Source of the DNA: a bacterium
GTDB lineage: Bacteria; Zhuqueibacterota; Zhuqueibacteria; Zhuqueibacterales; Zhuqueibacteraceae
Direction: 5' to 3'
NCBI GenBank assembly: GCA_023150945.1
Contig: JAKLJX010000023.1
Coordinates: 36,786 to 100,785, forward strand
DNA: 64,000 nucleotides
The first letter of the stretch is position 1. Each line of letters starts with the position of its first letter. Made by a program: the position numbers and the translations under genes. Shown in pieces: positions 9,360 through 18,407 of this stretch. A model generated the notes under the pieces. The model ran no database searches. It saw only the letters and a list, made by a program, of their open reading frames with translations, and had not been told where the DNA came from.

Positions 9360-10269
9360 GGCCCACCTCCTGCGCTTCCGGGCCGGCAATGCGCACGAAA
9401 ATGGCATGCAACGACGGCCGCGCCAGATCGAAACCATACACCGCGGTGCGGTCGAGAACGGCCTTGAGAACCGTTTGCGGATCACAACCCGGGGCGAGCT
9501 GCAATTCCTGCAGTTGGCCGAAATCCTGCACCGCCGTAACGCCGGGAAGATCGTGCAGCGCCGCCGTACCCGCCTCACAGCGCAGCCGCACGGTATCGTG
9601 GCCGTAGGCGGATTGAATGCGGTCGAGCGTGCTATCGAGCACCTTTTTGCCGCGAAAGATCATACAGATGTAATCGCACATGTTCTCCGCCAGCGCCATG
9701 TCATGCGTGCTGAGAATCACGGTGGTGCCTTGCGCGCGCAGCTCCAGAATCGCCTGCCGGATCACCTCCATGTTCACGGGATCCAGGCCGCTGAAAGGCT
9801 CATCGAGCACGAGCAGCGGCGGCCGCGTGACCACCGCCGCGATGAATTGCACTTTCTGGCTCATGCCTTTGCTGAGCGTTTCGATCTTCTGGTTGGCGCA
9901 GGCAGCCAGTTGCAGCCGCACGAGCCAATCCTCGACCTCGCGCGCCACGTTGCGGTTGCTCTTGAGGCCGCCGAGGAATTCCAGCAGCTCGCGGACCTTC
10001 ATCTTTTTGTAGAGGCCGCGCTCTTCCGGCAAATAGCCAATGTTGTCCGGCGGCCGGCCAAATACGCTTTTGCCGAAGACGTCGATCGCACCGCGGTCGG
10101 GATAGAGGATGTTCATGATCATTCGCATCGTGGTGGTCTTGCCGGAGCCGTTCGGCCCGATGAAGCCGTAGATGCTCTGCGCCGGCACCAGCAGCGAGAG
10201 ATCGTCGACTGCCACTTTCTTGCCGAACGTCTTGGTGACGTGGTGCATCGCGATGACGTGGTCATTCAT
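9352..10269 (-). CDS. ABC transporter ATPase, NatA-like
   Basis: 305-residue ATPase partner of the overlapping NatB-like permease. The ATG at 10269 begins MNDHVIAMHHVTKTFGKK; an ATG 14 codons upstream only adds a non-conserved leader. Motifs are Walker A GPNGSGKTTT (about 38-47), Q-loop region YLPEERGLYKKMKV, a degenerate ABC signature LSKGMSQKVQFI (typical of the NatA family, where LSGGQ becomes LSKGM), Walker B LLVLDEPFSGLDP, and switch His in STHDM. About 85 residues follow the nucleotide-binding core, as in DUF4162-bearing NatA proteins. The eight-base overlap with the permease shows a two-gene operon. Confidence 0.94.
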   Translation of the reverse strand: MNDHVIAMHHVTKTFGKKVAVDDLSLLVPAQSIYGFIGPNGSGKTTTMRMIMNILYPDRGAIDVFGKSVFGRPPDNIGYLPEERGLYKKMKVRELLEFLGGLKSNRNVAREVEDWLVRLQLAACANQKIETLSKGMSQKVQFIAAVVTRPPLLVLDEPFSGLDPVNMEVIRQAILELRAQGTTVILSTHDMALAENMCDYICMIFRGKKVLDSTLDRIQSAYGHDTVRLRCEAGTAALHDLPGVTAVQDFGQLQELQLAPGCDPQTVLKAVLDRTAVYGFDLARPSLHAIFVRIAGPEAQEVGHA

Positions 10270-10493
10270 CAGATGAATTCCTTGCACGGGTGAACTCGGT
10301 GAACATCCCACTCCTGCTTGCGCCGAGCGGTTCCACGCTCAGGTATTCGGTTTGTCAACTGCGGTTGCGGAGCAGCCGGCCGCACGCACCGCTTCATGCA
10401 ACTGGGGTTGCTCCTGCCTGGCTGGCTCCATTGGAATCGAACAATCGCAGTGCTTGCCGAAAGCGATGGGCCAGAACTGCGGCCCATGAGGCC

Positions 10494-10793
10494 TCAGCGC
10501 AGCACGAATCCAATGACGGCCAAAATCCACGCAGCATTGATCGACACCAGCCAACCGTGGTAGAGGCCGCCCACTTTGCCGGTTTCCTGCAGGCTGGCTT
10601 GCTTGTACTGCTGCGCATACTTGGGCAAATACAATCGCAACAGGAAAAAATTGATCTTCACCTTGCGGCGCTGCAGCTCTCCGACGATCAGCATGGAGAA
10701 GACGACATGGATTGCCGCCGCCAGCAAGGCGAGCGACAGAAAAAAAGTGAAAATGGTCACAGCATCCTCCCGCTTGAAGCGGATGGCTTTCAT
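10494..10793 (-). CDS. small hypothetical membrane protein (two helices)
   Basis: 99-residue protein with no family I recognise. It has a basic start MKAIRFKRED, a first membrane helix (about 13-38, FTFFLSLALLAAAIHVVF), a basic central loop containing ELQRRKVKINFFLLR and LPKYAQQYKQ, then a second helix at the C-terminus (about 80-98, WLVSINAAWILAVIGFVL). The charge pattern puts the loop in the cytoplasm. It lies 38 bases downstream of the YbjQ-like gene on the same strand and could be cotranscribed. Codon use looks like its neighbours. It is supported mainly by clean membrane topology and lack of overlap with other genes. Confidence 0.6.
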   Translation of the reverse strand: MKAIRFKREDAVTIFTFFLSLALLAAAIHVVFSMLIVGELQRRKVKINFFLLRLYLPKYAQQYKQASLQETGKVGGLYHGWLVSINAAWILAVIGFVLR

Positions 10794-10831
10794 GATTCTC
10801 TGCCTGATGCGCGGCTACCGCCCGGCGCCGG

Positions 10832-11290
10832 TCAATGGCCTTCCGGCTCCATCAGAACGGCGGTGCCGTAGCACAGGACCTCGGTCACACCGTCCATGAT
10901 TTCGGTGGCATCGTAGCGCACGCCGATCACGGCATTCGCGCCCATTTCCAGAGCGTGATTGACCATCATCTCAAAAGCATCGAAGCGGGTCTGTTCGCAC
11001 AGTTCGGAGAAGATGGTGATGTTACCGCCCACGACGGTTTGCAGGGCGGCGCCCAGCGTCCCAAAGATTGAACGCGAGCGCACGATGATGCCGCGCACGA
11101 TCCCGAAGGTCTTGATGATGCGCTGGCCGTCGAGGGTGAATGCCGTTGTCGTCATGCGATAGATAGGCAGCGGCTGGCGGGCGCGCTCCTGCTCCTCCGG
11201 CGTTAATTTGTCAAAACACTCGCGGCAAATCGTCCTGGTCTTGAAATAGTACTCTGAAGGGAAATCATTGCCACAACGTTCGCATCGCAT
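10832..11290 (-). CDS. YbjQ/UPF0145-family protein with N-terminal zinc ribbon
   Basis: 152 residues in two parts. Residues 1-30 form a short zinc-ribbon-like module with CxxC pairs (MRCERCGNDF and RTICRECF). Residues 45-150 match the YbjQ (DUF74, heavy-metal-binding) family, seen in IKTFGIVRGIIVRSRS, the glycine-rich FGTLGAALQTVVGGNI, and the typical MGANAVIGVRYDATEI and TEVLCYGTAVL strands. Ordinary YbjQ proteins are about 105 residues, so the Cys4 module is an N-terminal addition. A GGAGG sits six bases before the ATG at 11290. YbjQ proteins assemble into pentameric rings of uncertain function. Confidence 0.88.
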   Translation of the reverse strand: MRCERCGNDFPSEYYFKTRTICRECFDKLTPEEQERARQPLPIYRMTTTAFTLDGQRIIKTFGIVRGIIVRSRSIFGTLGAALQTVVGGNITIFSELCEQTRFDAFEMMVNHALEMGANAVIGVRYDATEIMDGVTEVLCYGTAVLMEPEGH

Positions 11291-11357
11291 GGTTGGCCTC
11301 CGGAAAATTGTCGGATCGGTTTTGCCGAAAAGAGCGGCGCTGGCGACATACCCGCAA

Positions 11358-12665
11358 TCATTCTTTATCGGGACGGCGTTCCAAGCCTTGCTGCGCGGCG
11401 TCCCTCAAGCTGGAGATTCGTGCAGTGAAAGTTGGACCGGCCTCTGTCTTCTTTTCGAACTCCTCCGCCCAGCTCAACCAGCTTTGCGCCTCAGTGAAAC
11501 TGCCGGCATTGATCAGCAGGTCGCTGTGGGCCAGCGCGGCGGCGGTGAGGTTTCTCGCCAGGCCGCTGGTGTAGACGCGCCGCACCGGGCTGCGGTCCTG
11601 GGCACTGACAAACGGGCCGGCAAACTCATCCGCCTTGAGGCCGGTCAGATTGACGCGCAGCTTCGCGGTGTCGGGCGCCGCCGGGAGGGAGCCTGCTTGC
11701 CACACCAAATACGGTCCGGCGAATTGCAGTCGATCCTTGAAGGTCGCGATTGCCGTGGAGTCAACCGTCACCGAAAAAGCCACGGGGCGGGTGAATTCTC
11801 CCGTCGCTATTTGCGCCACCCATGCCCGCAGAAATTGATCGGAAACCGTCACCAGCTTGCCCCCTTCGTCCTTGAAAGCGCGGAGAGAATCCAATTGTGC
11901 ATCTGGAAAAGGAAGCGAAAGACCATAATGTTCTCGCAGGTAACGCGCATACCATGGCGTGTTGAGCAGCGAGCGGTTGACGACGGCAACGTCGGCGCGA
12001 AAGGCCTCGGTCTGCTGCAGCGCCACTGCCGGGTAAGTGTCCATATCCCCATTGGTCACCAGCAACGCTTGTTCAGGGAGATTCTGCAGCATCCAGCGGC
12101 AATAGGCCAGCGCGGCCGGCGCAAAGAAACCGGCCTTGGCGGCCGTGGCAAGCGTGCGCCCGGCAATCGCGGTTTCACCGCGGCGCATTGCCTCCGTCCA
12201 CATATTCACCCAGGCATTGCCGTCAGTGGAATCGCAAGCGACGGCCCTTTGCAGATGTGTCCAGGTGCTGTCAGAGTCTGCACTTTCCCAAATGCCGTAC
12301 ATCGGATTATAGGCATCCGCGATAACGGTATGGGCAAAACTGTTGCAGGGCGCGAGTGCAAGCGCCCGGCGCGCCAGGCTCACCGCCTCCTCCCTCCTTC
12401 CCAAGCGCCGATAGGTTTCAGCCAGCCAGGCATGCGCCTCCGCATCACTTGGCATTTTGCTGAGGGCCTGCTCGAACAACGGCAGCGCCTCCGTGAGTTT
12501 GTTCTGGCGATACAGCCTCTGGGCCTGGTGATACTCCTCTGGCACGGAGGGCGCACAAGCGGCCAACATCATTCCAACTGCCAAAACCACCGAAACACAG
12601 CTTGCGGCAGGCCGCGAGCTGACAAAATGATTCAGCGGCCTTTGCATCCTCTGATAGAGGTTCAT
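11358..12665 (-). CDS. TPR lipoprotein with a DUF2723-like C-terminal segment
   Basis: 435 residues. A signal sequence ends in a lipobox (GMMLAAC, Cys about 37), so this is probably a lipoprotein. Residues 42-130 are TPR repeats (EYHQAQRLYRQNKLTEALPL and AEAHAWLAETYRRLGRREEA). Further on, PEQALLVTNGDMDTYPAVAL followed by FRADVAVVNRSLLNTPWYAR closely resembles the soluble tail of DUF2723/PMT-like membrane glycosyltransferases. The membrane part of that family is absent, so the tail appears to have been joined to TPRs. The gene lies 86 bases downstream of the CBM9-7TM-SpoIIE gene and may be in its operon. Function is unknown. Confidence 0.8.
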   Translation of the reverse strand: MNLYQRMQRPLNHFVSSRPAASCVSVVLAVGMMLAACAPSVPEEYHQAQRLYRQNKLTEALPLFEQALSKMPSDAEAHAWLAETYRRLGRREEAVSLARRALALAPCNSFAHTVIADAYNPMYGIWESADSDSTWTHLQRAVACDSTDGNAWVNMWTEAMRRGETAIAGRTLATAAKAGFFAPAALAYCRWMLQNLPEQALLVTNGDMDTYPAVALQQTEAFRADVAVVNRSLLNTPWYARYLREHYGLSLPFPDAQLDSLRAFKDEGGKLVTVSDQFLRAWVAQIATGEFTRPVAFSVTVDSTAIATFKDRLQFAGPYLVWQAGSLPAAPDTAKLRVNLTGLKADEFAGPFVSAQDRSPVRRVYTSGLARNLTAAALAHSDLLINAGSFTEAQSWLSWAEEFEKKTEAGPTFTARISSLRDAAQQGLERRPDKE

Positions 12666-12751
12666 TTGATCTTCTCACCTTTCCGGTCCGCATTCTGACG
12701 TCTGCTCCGCGCGGCACAAGAGCTTCACGCCCGGCTTTCCGAGAGCAGGAC

Positions 12752-15511
12752 TCACTTGAATTTCAACACGACAAACGTGATGTCATCATTCTGCGGTTTG
12801 CCGTTTTGCCACTGCTCGCAGCCGGCGACCAGATGGCGGATGATTTCAGCCGCAGAACGGGAAGCGGTTTCTTCATAAAGCTGCCGGACGCGGGTGGAAT
12901 CGAGCATCTCGTTCTCTGCGTTGAACAATTCGGGAAAGCCGTCGGACATGAGCAGCACCGTATCACCCCGCGCGAGTGTCGTTTGTCTTTCCTGGTAGCC
13001 GGTCGCGCCGGGGCCGCCCAGCGGCATGCCTTTCAGCACCACTTCTTCCACGGCGGCGGTGGCGTGGCGATAGATGAGCAGCGGCGGCATGCCGGCGGCG
13101 GACACGATCATGCGCCGGCCGGTAATGCGAATGAGTGCCATCGCCATGTAGATGTGATCGAGATGCATCTCCCGGATGATCGCCGACCAGTTGCCCAGCA
13201 GTTGCCCCACCTCCGCGCGGTCACCGTAGGCGGTGAACAGGCTCTTGACGGAGGCCACCATCGTTCCTGCTTTCATGCCGTGACCGGTGGCGTCCCCGAT
13301 CGCCACGGTCAAGGTCCCGTCGGCCGCAAGATGAAAATCGTAGTAATCCCCGCCGACTTCGGTGGCCGGCCGCATGAAAGTCGCGATTTCCACCTGCGGC
13401 AGAACCGGAATCATCTTGGGCAGCAGCGAGAGTTGAAACTCGCGCGCTTCTTCCAGCTCCTGCGTCTTGCGGGCATTGTCCGCTTCCAACAGCCGGCGTG
13501 CCAGCTCCTGTTCCTTGGCGTGACGCTCCTGCGTCAAGGCCTTTTGCGAAAGCTCCTGGACTTGCACCAGTTGCTGTTCGAGGCGGCGGTTGGTTTGCGC
13601 ATAATTGCGGGAAAGATCGACGGACACGCAAATGCTGAGCACCAGCACGCCATAGATGTACACCACGCCATATTGGCCGACGGGCGCCACCATCCCCATG
13701 CCGATCAGCAGTTGATAGACCAGCGCCAGCATCAGCGCGATCAAACCGGCGCCCATGATCCACCTTGCCTGTTCGCGTTTGACCACTTGCACCACAAAGA
13801 TGCGCAGCACCTCGAGCGCGGCGAGGGCGAGGTAGACATAGAGAATGATCTGGAAAGTCCTCAAGCTGGTGGCGACCACGCCCCACAGCGACAACCATCC
13901 CCAAATGGTCACGAGCACACCGGCAATGATGAAAAACGCGATTTGGCGGGGAGGCCGGTGGTACACGCTCGCGTACGCGGTGAGCAGGCCGAACACGATC
14001 GCCGGGCCGGTCACCAGCAGAGAAACGCTCTCAAAGCCGAGCATTTGCCAGACGCTCGCAATAAAGAAGAAATGCAGATCCTCGAAAACGATGACGGCCC
14101 AGCAGAACATGCAAATGGCGAAATAGAGATTTACCCGGGCGCGCACGTCGAACAAGTAAAGAAACAGGTGGAGCAGCGCCAGCACGATCGGCACCACGGA
14201 AAAGACCATCTGGTAGATGGTCAACGTGCGAACGTCCTGCGTGCGCGCGGCCACGCGCGCGTTGACGTCTTCCCAAATCAGGCAGGCGAAGCCGGCATCG
14301 ACCCCCAATTGATTGAAGGCGGCGGTGGAGAAATTCGAATAGCGGACGGCGAGCACTTGCTCCTTCTGCGCGGCCCAGGCAATGACGCGGGGATTCCTTT
14401 CGATCTCGGTTCGCTCGGTCTCGCGCGACCGGCCGACGCGGCCCTGATGAAAGAGCCGTTTGCCATTGAGGTAGACCTCGGAGGCACCGGTCTGCCGGAT
14501 CGCGAACGCAAGCGGCACCGCCCACAACGAGGAATCCACTTCGACATGCAAGCGAAACCAGCCCACGCCCGGCCAGCCGCTTTCCGGCTTTTGTGCCGAG
14601 GTCAACCGCGGGAAGGTCACTTCCCAGGAACGGTCATCACAGGCAGGATCCGCCCAGACCGCGCTGTCGCCGGGGTGATAGCGCCAGTTCTCCAGAATAA
14701 ACTCTCTGCCGGGCCGGTGCCGCAGCCGCGCCGCGGACAGATAGGTCTTGCCCATCGCCGCGTGCGGCGCGATGAAGTTCTGCCGGATGAATTTGAGTTT
14801 GTGATCGGCGAGAAACTCCACCGTGCCCAGAAGCTGGGGCGTGTTCCACACTTCGTCCGCCCTGCCCGGTGCCCATTGAATGGAGCCGTCGCGATGATCG
14901 GAATCATTATCATGAACATTGATCGCCAGGCCAAAGATATTGCCCACGCCCACCGGCACCCTTCGCTTCAGGACGGAAATCCAGCGCCACGCCAGCCGCA
15001 GCTCGAGGGCGTAACCGTCTTGCGTTCTTCTTCGGGCATAGTTCCGCGGCGAGGCCGCCTGGGCCGCCAGATCGCCTTCCGAGTACAGATTGTCCACCCC
15101 GGCGCGATTGCGCGCCGCGGCACTATCCAGCGCGGAAAGCCGTGCATTGACGACGCCGGCCCGGGCCTTTTGACGGGGATCAGGATCGAACTTGAGTTCG
15201 AGACAATCATTTTGGGGGCGGGAAGGATGATTGACGATGACCGCCTCATCCCGCACCTCGACATAGAAGTAGAAAAAGTCTTCGTCCCACGCGGCCCAAG
15301 CTTGCGCCGAGAGATCGGCATCGCCCGCCGGCCTCGGACCGCTCAACGGCAGAAACTCGTCATGCGGGATGACCAGGAAACCCTCGGAGGGGCCGGTCAA
15401 CTGCTGGTAGAATGAATCCCTCTGTGCATCGATGGTGATGGCAAACTGCGCCAGCGCGCCGCGGCCGCAGGCCAACACCATGATCAGAGCAATCCGGGTG
15501 TTCAGTTTCAT
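12752..15511 (-). CDS. CBM9-like / beta-sandwich / 7TM / SpoIIE sensor phosphatase
   Basis: 919-residue sensor with a serine-phosphatase output. A signal peptide (1-21, ending GALAQ) is followed by a CBM9/DOMON-like beta-sandwich (about 25-245; WAAWDEDFFYFYVEVRDEAV, CLELKFDPD, LELRLAW are typical strands). A second galactose-binding-like jelly roll (about 280-415; GWFRLHVEVDSSLW, EVYLNGKRLF) precedes seven membrane helices resembling 7TMR-DISM (about 430-640). A coiled coil leads to a SpoIIE/PP2C domain (about 700-919) with GGDYYDF (720), GDATGHG, SDGFPE and QNDDIT. The phosphatase domain closely resembles that of the propeller protein at 4214-7936, so the two are paralogous outputs with different sensors. 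The CBM9 module suggests binding of a glycan or a related ligand; this is inference. Confidence 0.9.
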   Translation of the reverse strand: MKLNTRIALIMVLACGRGALAQFAITIDAQRDSFYQQLTGPSEGFLVIPHDEFLPLSGPRPAGDADLSAQAWAAWDEDFFYFYVEVRDEAVIVNHPSRPQNDCLELKFDPDPRQKARAGVVNARLSALDSAAARNRAGVDNLYSEGDLAAQAASPRNYARRRTQDGYALELRLAWRWISVLKRRVPVGVGNIFGLAINVHDNDSDHRDGSIQWAPGRADEVWNTPQLLGTVEFLADHKLKFIRQNFIAPHAAMGKTYLSAARLRHRPGREFILENWRYHPGDSAVWADPACDDRSWEVTFPRLTSAQKPESGWPGVGWFRLHVEVDSSLWAVPLAFAIRQTGASEVYLNGKRLFHQGRVGRSRETERTEIERNPRVIAWAAQKEQVLAVRYSNFSTAAFNQLGVDAGFACLIWEDVNARVAARTQDVRTLTIYQMVFSVVPIVLALLHLFLYLFDVRARVNLYFAICMFCWAVIVFEDLHFFFIASVWQMLGFESVSLLVTGPAIVFGLLTAYASVYHRPPRQIAFFIIAGVLVTIWGWLSLWGVVATSLRTFQIILYVYLALAALEVLRIFVVQVVKREQARWIMGAGLIALMLALVYQLLIGMGMVAPVGQYGVVYIYGVLVLSICVSVDLSRNYAQTNRRLEQQLVQVQELSQKALTQERHAKEQELARRLLEADNARKTQELEEAREFQLSLLPKMIPVLPQVEIATFMRPATEVGGDYYDFHLAADGTLTVAIGDATGHGMKAGTMVASVKSLFTAYGDRAEVGQLLGNWSAIIREMHLDHIYMAMALIRITGRRMIVSAAGMPPLLIYRHATAAVEEVVLKGMPLGGPGATGYQERQTTLARGDTVLLMSDGFPELFNAENEMLDSTRVRQLYEETASRSAAEIIRHLVAGCEQWQNGKPQNDDITFVVLKFK

Positions 15512-15667
15512 GACTGCAGCTCACCGAATTCGGGAATGACACATAAGACGCAACTCATGCCTTTTCTATTGATTTCGCTGCGAGCAAGCGTGCGTTTGTC
15601 CAATCCGCGCCGGCCGGCGCCGCGCCGCATTTGCACAATCGAGGGCAACGCGAGGGCGGCCACGACC

Positions 15668-16378
15668 TCACTCATCCGTCATTTGCCGGGTGAAATACGC
15701 CTGCAGCGTGGCCAGCGTGGCGTCATCACGCTGGAGATCATGAATGATCACGCCCTTTTCCAGAATGGCGATCCGTTCGCAGACTTCCGTGACATGATTC
15801 AAGTCATGACTGGAGATCAGCACCGTCGCCTGCTGCTGCAGGTGAAAATCTTTCAGCATGCGGAGGAGACGCAGCACTGTCGTAGGATCCAAATGTGGAA
15901 ACGGCTCATCGAGAATGAGCACCTCGGGCTGGGCCAGCAGCGCCGCAGCGATGCCGATCTTTTTTTGATTGCCGCGGGAAAACTCGCGAATGTACTTGTG
16001 TTGCCCGAGAATTTCGCCATTGAAAAAATCCTGAAAGCGGTCGAGGAAGGCGGCATACCTCGCCGGCGGTAGATCATACAGCCGGCAAACGAAGTCGAAG
16101 TATTCCTCCGGGGTGAGATAGTCGATGAGAAACCGCTCATCGAGGTACGCTCCGGTGTAGCGTTTCCAGTGCTCGCTTTGCTTGACAGCGATGCCCTTGG
16201 AAAGAACGGCGCCCTCGCTCGCCTCGATCAAGTCCAGGATCAGGCTGAAGAACGTGGTCTTGCCCGCACCGTTGTTGCCCACCAGGCCGAAGCTTTCACC
16301 GCGCTTGACCTGCAGATGCGGCAAATGCAACACGGCCACACCGTTGTACCGCTTGATGAGATTGCGCGTCTCGATCAT
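15668..16378 (-). CDS. ABC transporter ATPase
   Basis: 236-residue ABC-2-type ATPase. Motifs: Walker A GNNGAGKTTF (about 36-45), ABC signature FSRGNQKKIGIAAAL (a degenerate signature common in this branch), Walker B VLILDEPFPHLDP and switch His in ISSHDLNH. AAAGGG lies about eight bases before the ATG at 16378. The permease gene ends 15 bases upstream, so the two form an operon. ATPases of this size paired with DUF5687 permeases are common in Bacteroidota and relatives; the substrate is not known. Confidence 0.93.
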   Translation of the reverse strand: MIETRNLIKRYNGVAVLHLPHLQVKRGESFGLVGNNGAGKTTFFSLILDLIEASEGAVLSKGIAVKQSEHWKRYTGAYLDERFLIDYLTPEEYFDFVCRLYDLPPARYAAFLDRFQDFFNGEILGQHKYIREFSRGNQKKIGIAAALLAQPEVLILDEPFPHLDPTTVLRLLRMLKDFHLQQQATVLISSHDLNHVTEVCERIAILEKGVIIHDLQRDDATLATLQAYFTRQMTDE

Positions 16379-16393
16379 TGCTTTGCCCTTTCT

Positions 16394-18256
16394 TCACAAT
16401 TCCCGGAAGCCGGCTGCCATCTGGTATTTCTGCCGGAGGAACAGCCTGGCAATGCCGCGCAACGCGACGCTCTGAAACAACAAGCCGAGGCCGCCCAGGC
16501 TCGCCAAAAACACAAAGCCGAGATCCGCATGATGCGCCAACGCAAAGGGAAGATAGAGCAGAATCGGCACGATGAGCGTTGGCAGAATCACGATGAACTG
16601 GCTGCTGCCCTTGCCTTGCGTGCTGAAAATACTCGCATTCAAATCCAGACGCTTGCGGGAAAAGGTGGCCCATGCCAGCAACACCACGGCATTCACGCCG
16701 AGGTTGTAGAGAAAGAGCGCGCTGTTGAGCCACAGCAACTGCTTCGAATAGAAGCCCAGCAACAGACTCAACAAAAAGAGCGGCACGGTGAAAGCCAGCA
16801 GCAGCACGAATTTGGCCCGGAGATACTGCAGCAACGGCAGCGGGCGGCTCAGGAGAAAATCAAAGAAGCCGCTTTCCCAACTGAAAACGAACTGGCCGTA
16901 GATCAACATCGCGATGCCGGTCACCAGCAGCCCCATGTAGATGATCATGACCTCGACCGGGATGAGCCGGTGCGGCGTCTTCCAGCGCGGGTGTGCATGC
17001 GTGAGCGTGGTGTCGCCGCGAACGACGAACGAGTGCACCTCCGGCTCCGGCCCTCCGTCCATGCCGGCTTCGTTTTCCCATGATCCCAGCGTGAAAATGT
17101 AGCGCACGGTCGTACCTGCTTCGAAGGCCACCGCCCGGCTCCAGGCGCTGTCCGACTGTTGCTGCAACGGCAGGAATGCCGGTTGCCATTTGCCCAGGCG
17201 TACATGATCGCCGGTGAGATAAACATGGGCTTTCGCCTGCGCAGGATTGGAAATCACCCGAAAGGTCACCAGCCGCTCCTCGGCAGACGAGACCGGCACG
17301 GCAACAAGTGAGGCCGGCGGTGCACCTGGCAGCGGGTAGAACTCCAGTTGATCTTTGATGGTGGGATAGAACAACGGCATGATCGCGGCCGTGATGAGCA
17401 CCAGCGAAAAACTGGAGCGCGCGCGCTTGTGCCGCCAGAGCAACTTCAGTTCCAGTGCCAGGAAGCAACCGATCTCACCGCGCCGCTCCAGCCAGGCGAG
17501 GCCGCCGGCCGGTTTGCGCCGCCGTGCGCCGGAGGCAGGAAGTTGGTCAAGATACAGATAGCGACGCAGGGTACTCACGTTGAAAAAGTAGAGCAACGCC
17601 ACCATTCCCCACGGCAGCACCGTCGCCCCTGGATGCGTCAGGATCAATTGAAAAAAGGCGGAGGACATGCCCGCGAGGCTCACCAGCTTCAGCCGGTCGG
17701 CCGCCAGACAGAGAAGAAAGAACAGGCCCACGGCCAGGGCGCGCTGCGGCTTGGCGAGATGCTGCCGGTCGAGAGAAACATGCAAAAAGCTCGCGCTCAT
17801 GATCAGCCCCCAGGCCGCAAACAGCCACGCCAGCGCAGGCACGCTGCCGTGCTGCGGCATGATCACTTTGACGGCGAACGGCGCCAGCACGAGCAACGGC
17901 AGGAAATTGAACAGCGACAGCGCCGAGCGCACGAGCAGATGATGAATGAGCCGAATGCGCGGAACCGGTAGAGGCAAATAGGGCCGAATCTCCAGTCCTG
18001 GCACGCGTTGCAGGACGGCCCGCATCGCGAGATCGATCAGAAAGTAGTAAACCAGCAGGCCGCTGCCGGCGGTGACCGGGTCGCGACCGGGAAGCAACCT
18101 CAGGAAAAGCTGATCAATGAACAAACCCAGCGAGAGCAGATTCAAAATCAGCAGCAGAAGAAGGGCACCCAGAAAGACATTGGTAGCGAGGTTGCGATAC
18201 CACAGCACCGACCGCACCGCGGCCTGCCAAGTATGTCGCAGGAGTTCGAAGTGCAT
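16394..18256 (-). CDS. DUF5687-like ABC permease with an inserted CBM20-like domain
   Basis: 620-residue membrane protein of the DUF5687 type. The N-terminal half has several helices between about 25 and 230 (for example NVFLGALLLLLILNLLSL). The C-terminal half contains the family hallmark YGQFVFSWESGFFDFLLSRP (about 453-472) and five or six further helices. Between helices, residues about 325-428 form a soluble insert with the CBM20/E-set pattern: VYLTGDHVRLGKWQP, then AWSRAVAFEAGTTVRYIFTL, then GSWENEA. Ordinary DUF5687 proteins are about 490 residues, so the insert accounts for the extra length. It is predicted to face the periplasm. The gene is followed 15 bases later by its ATPase. Confidence 0.85.
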   Translation of the reverse strand: MHFELLRHTWQAAVRSVLWYRNLATNVFLGALLLLLILNLLSLGLFIDQLFLRLLPGRDPVTAGSGLLVYYFLIDLAMRAVLQRVPGLEIRPYLPLPVPRIRLIHHLLVRSALSLFNFLPLLVLAPFAVKVIMPQHGSVPALAWLFAAWGLIMSASFLHVSLDRQHLAKPQRALAVGLFFLLCLAADRLKLVSLAGMSSAFFQLILTHPGATVLPWGMVALLYFFNVSTLRRYLYLDQLPASGARRRKPAGGLAWLERRGEIGCFLALELKLLWRHKRARSSFSLVLITAAIMPLFYPTIKDQLEFYPLPGAPPASLVAVPVSSAEERLVTFRVISNPAQAKAHVYLTGDHVRLGKWQPAFLPLQQQSDSAWSRAVAFEAGTTVRYIFTLGSWENEAGMDGGPEPEVHSFVVRGDTTLTHAHPRWKTPHRLIPVEVMIIYMGLLVTGIAMLIYGQFVFSWESGFFDFLLSRPLPLLQYLRAKFVLLLAFTVPLFLLSLLLGFYSKQLLWLNSALFLYNLGVNAVVLLAWATFSRKRLDLNASIFSTQGKGSSQFIVILPTLIVPILLYLPFALAHHADLGFVFLASLGGLGLLFQSVALRGIARLFLRQKYQMAAGFREL

Positions 18257-18407
18257 GCCGCTGCCCTTTCGAATGCAGATGAAATTCCGATCGCAGCGTG
18301 AGAATCTTCAGTCCGTGCCGGAGCTCGCTGGTGAAACCCGGCACCAAAATTCCAACCCGCGCACCGGCCCAGCTATCGGTAAGGTGGCGGGCGCGGCGTC
18401 AGCGTGG

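Noticed and set aside
9360..9578. Seventy-three-codon N-terminal extension of the NatB-like permease.
   Set aside because: It lies inside the ATPase gene in another frame and lacks membrane or conserved features; the coupled ATG at 9359 fits the family start.
10420..10450. GAATCGAAC, which resembles a tRNA T-loop read on the minus strand.
   Set aside because: No acceptor, D or anticodon stem can be drawn around it, so it is not a tRNA gene.
12806..15415. An 869-codon open frame on the plus strand opposite the CBM9-7TM-SpoIIE gene.
   Set aside because: The product is rich in His, Gln and Arg with no domain, as expected for the reverse complement of a GC-rich gene.
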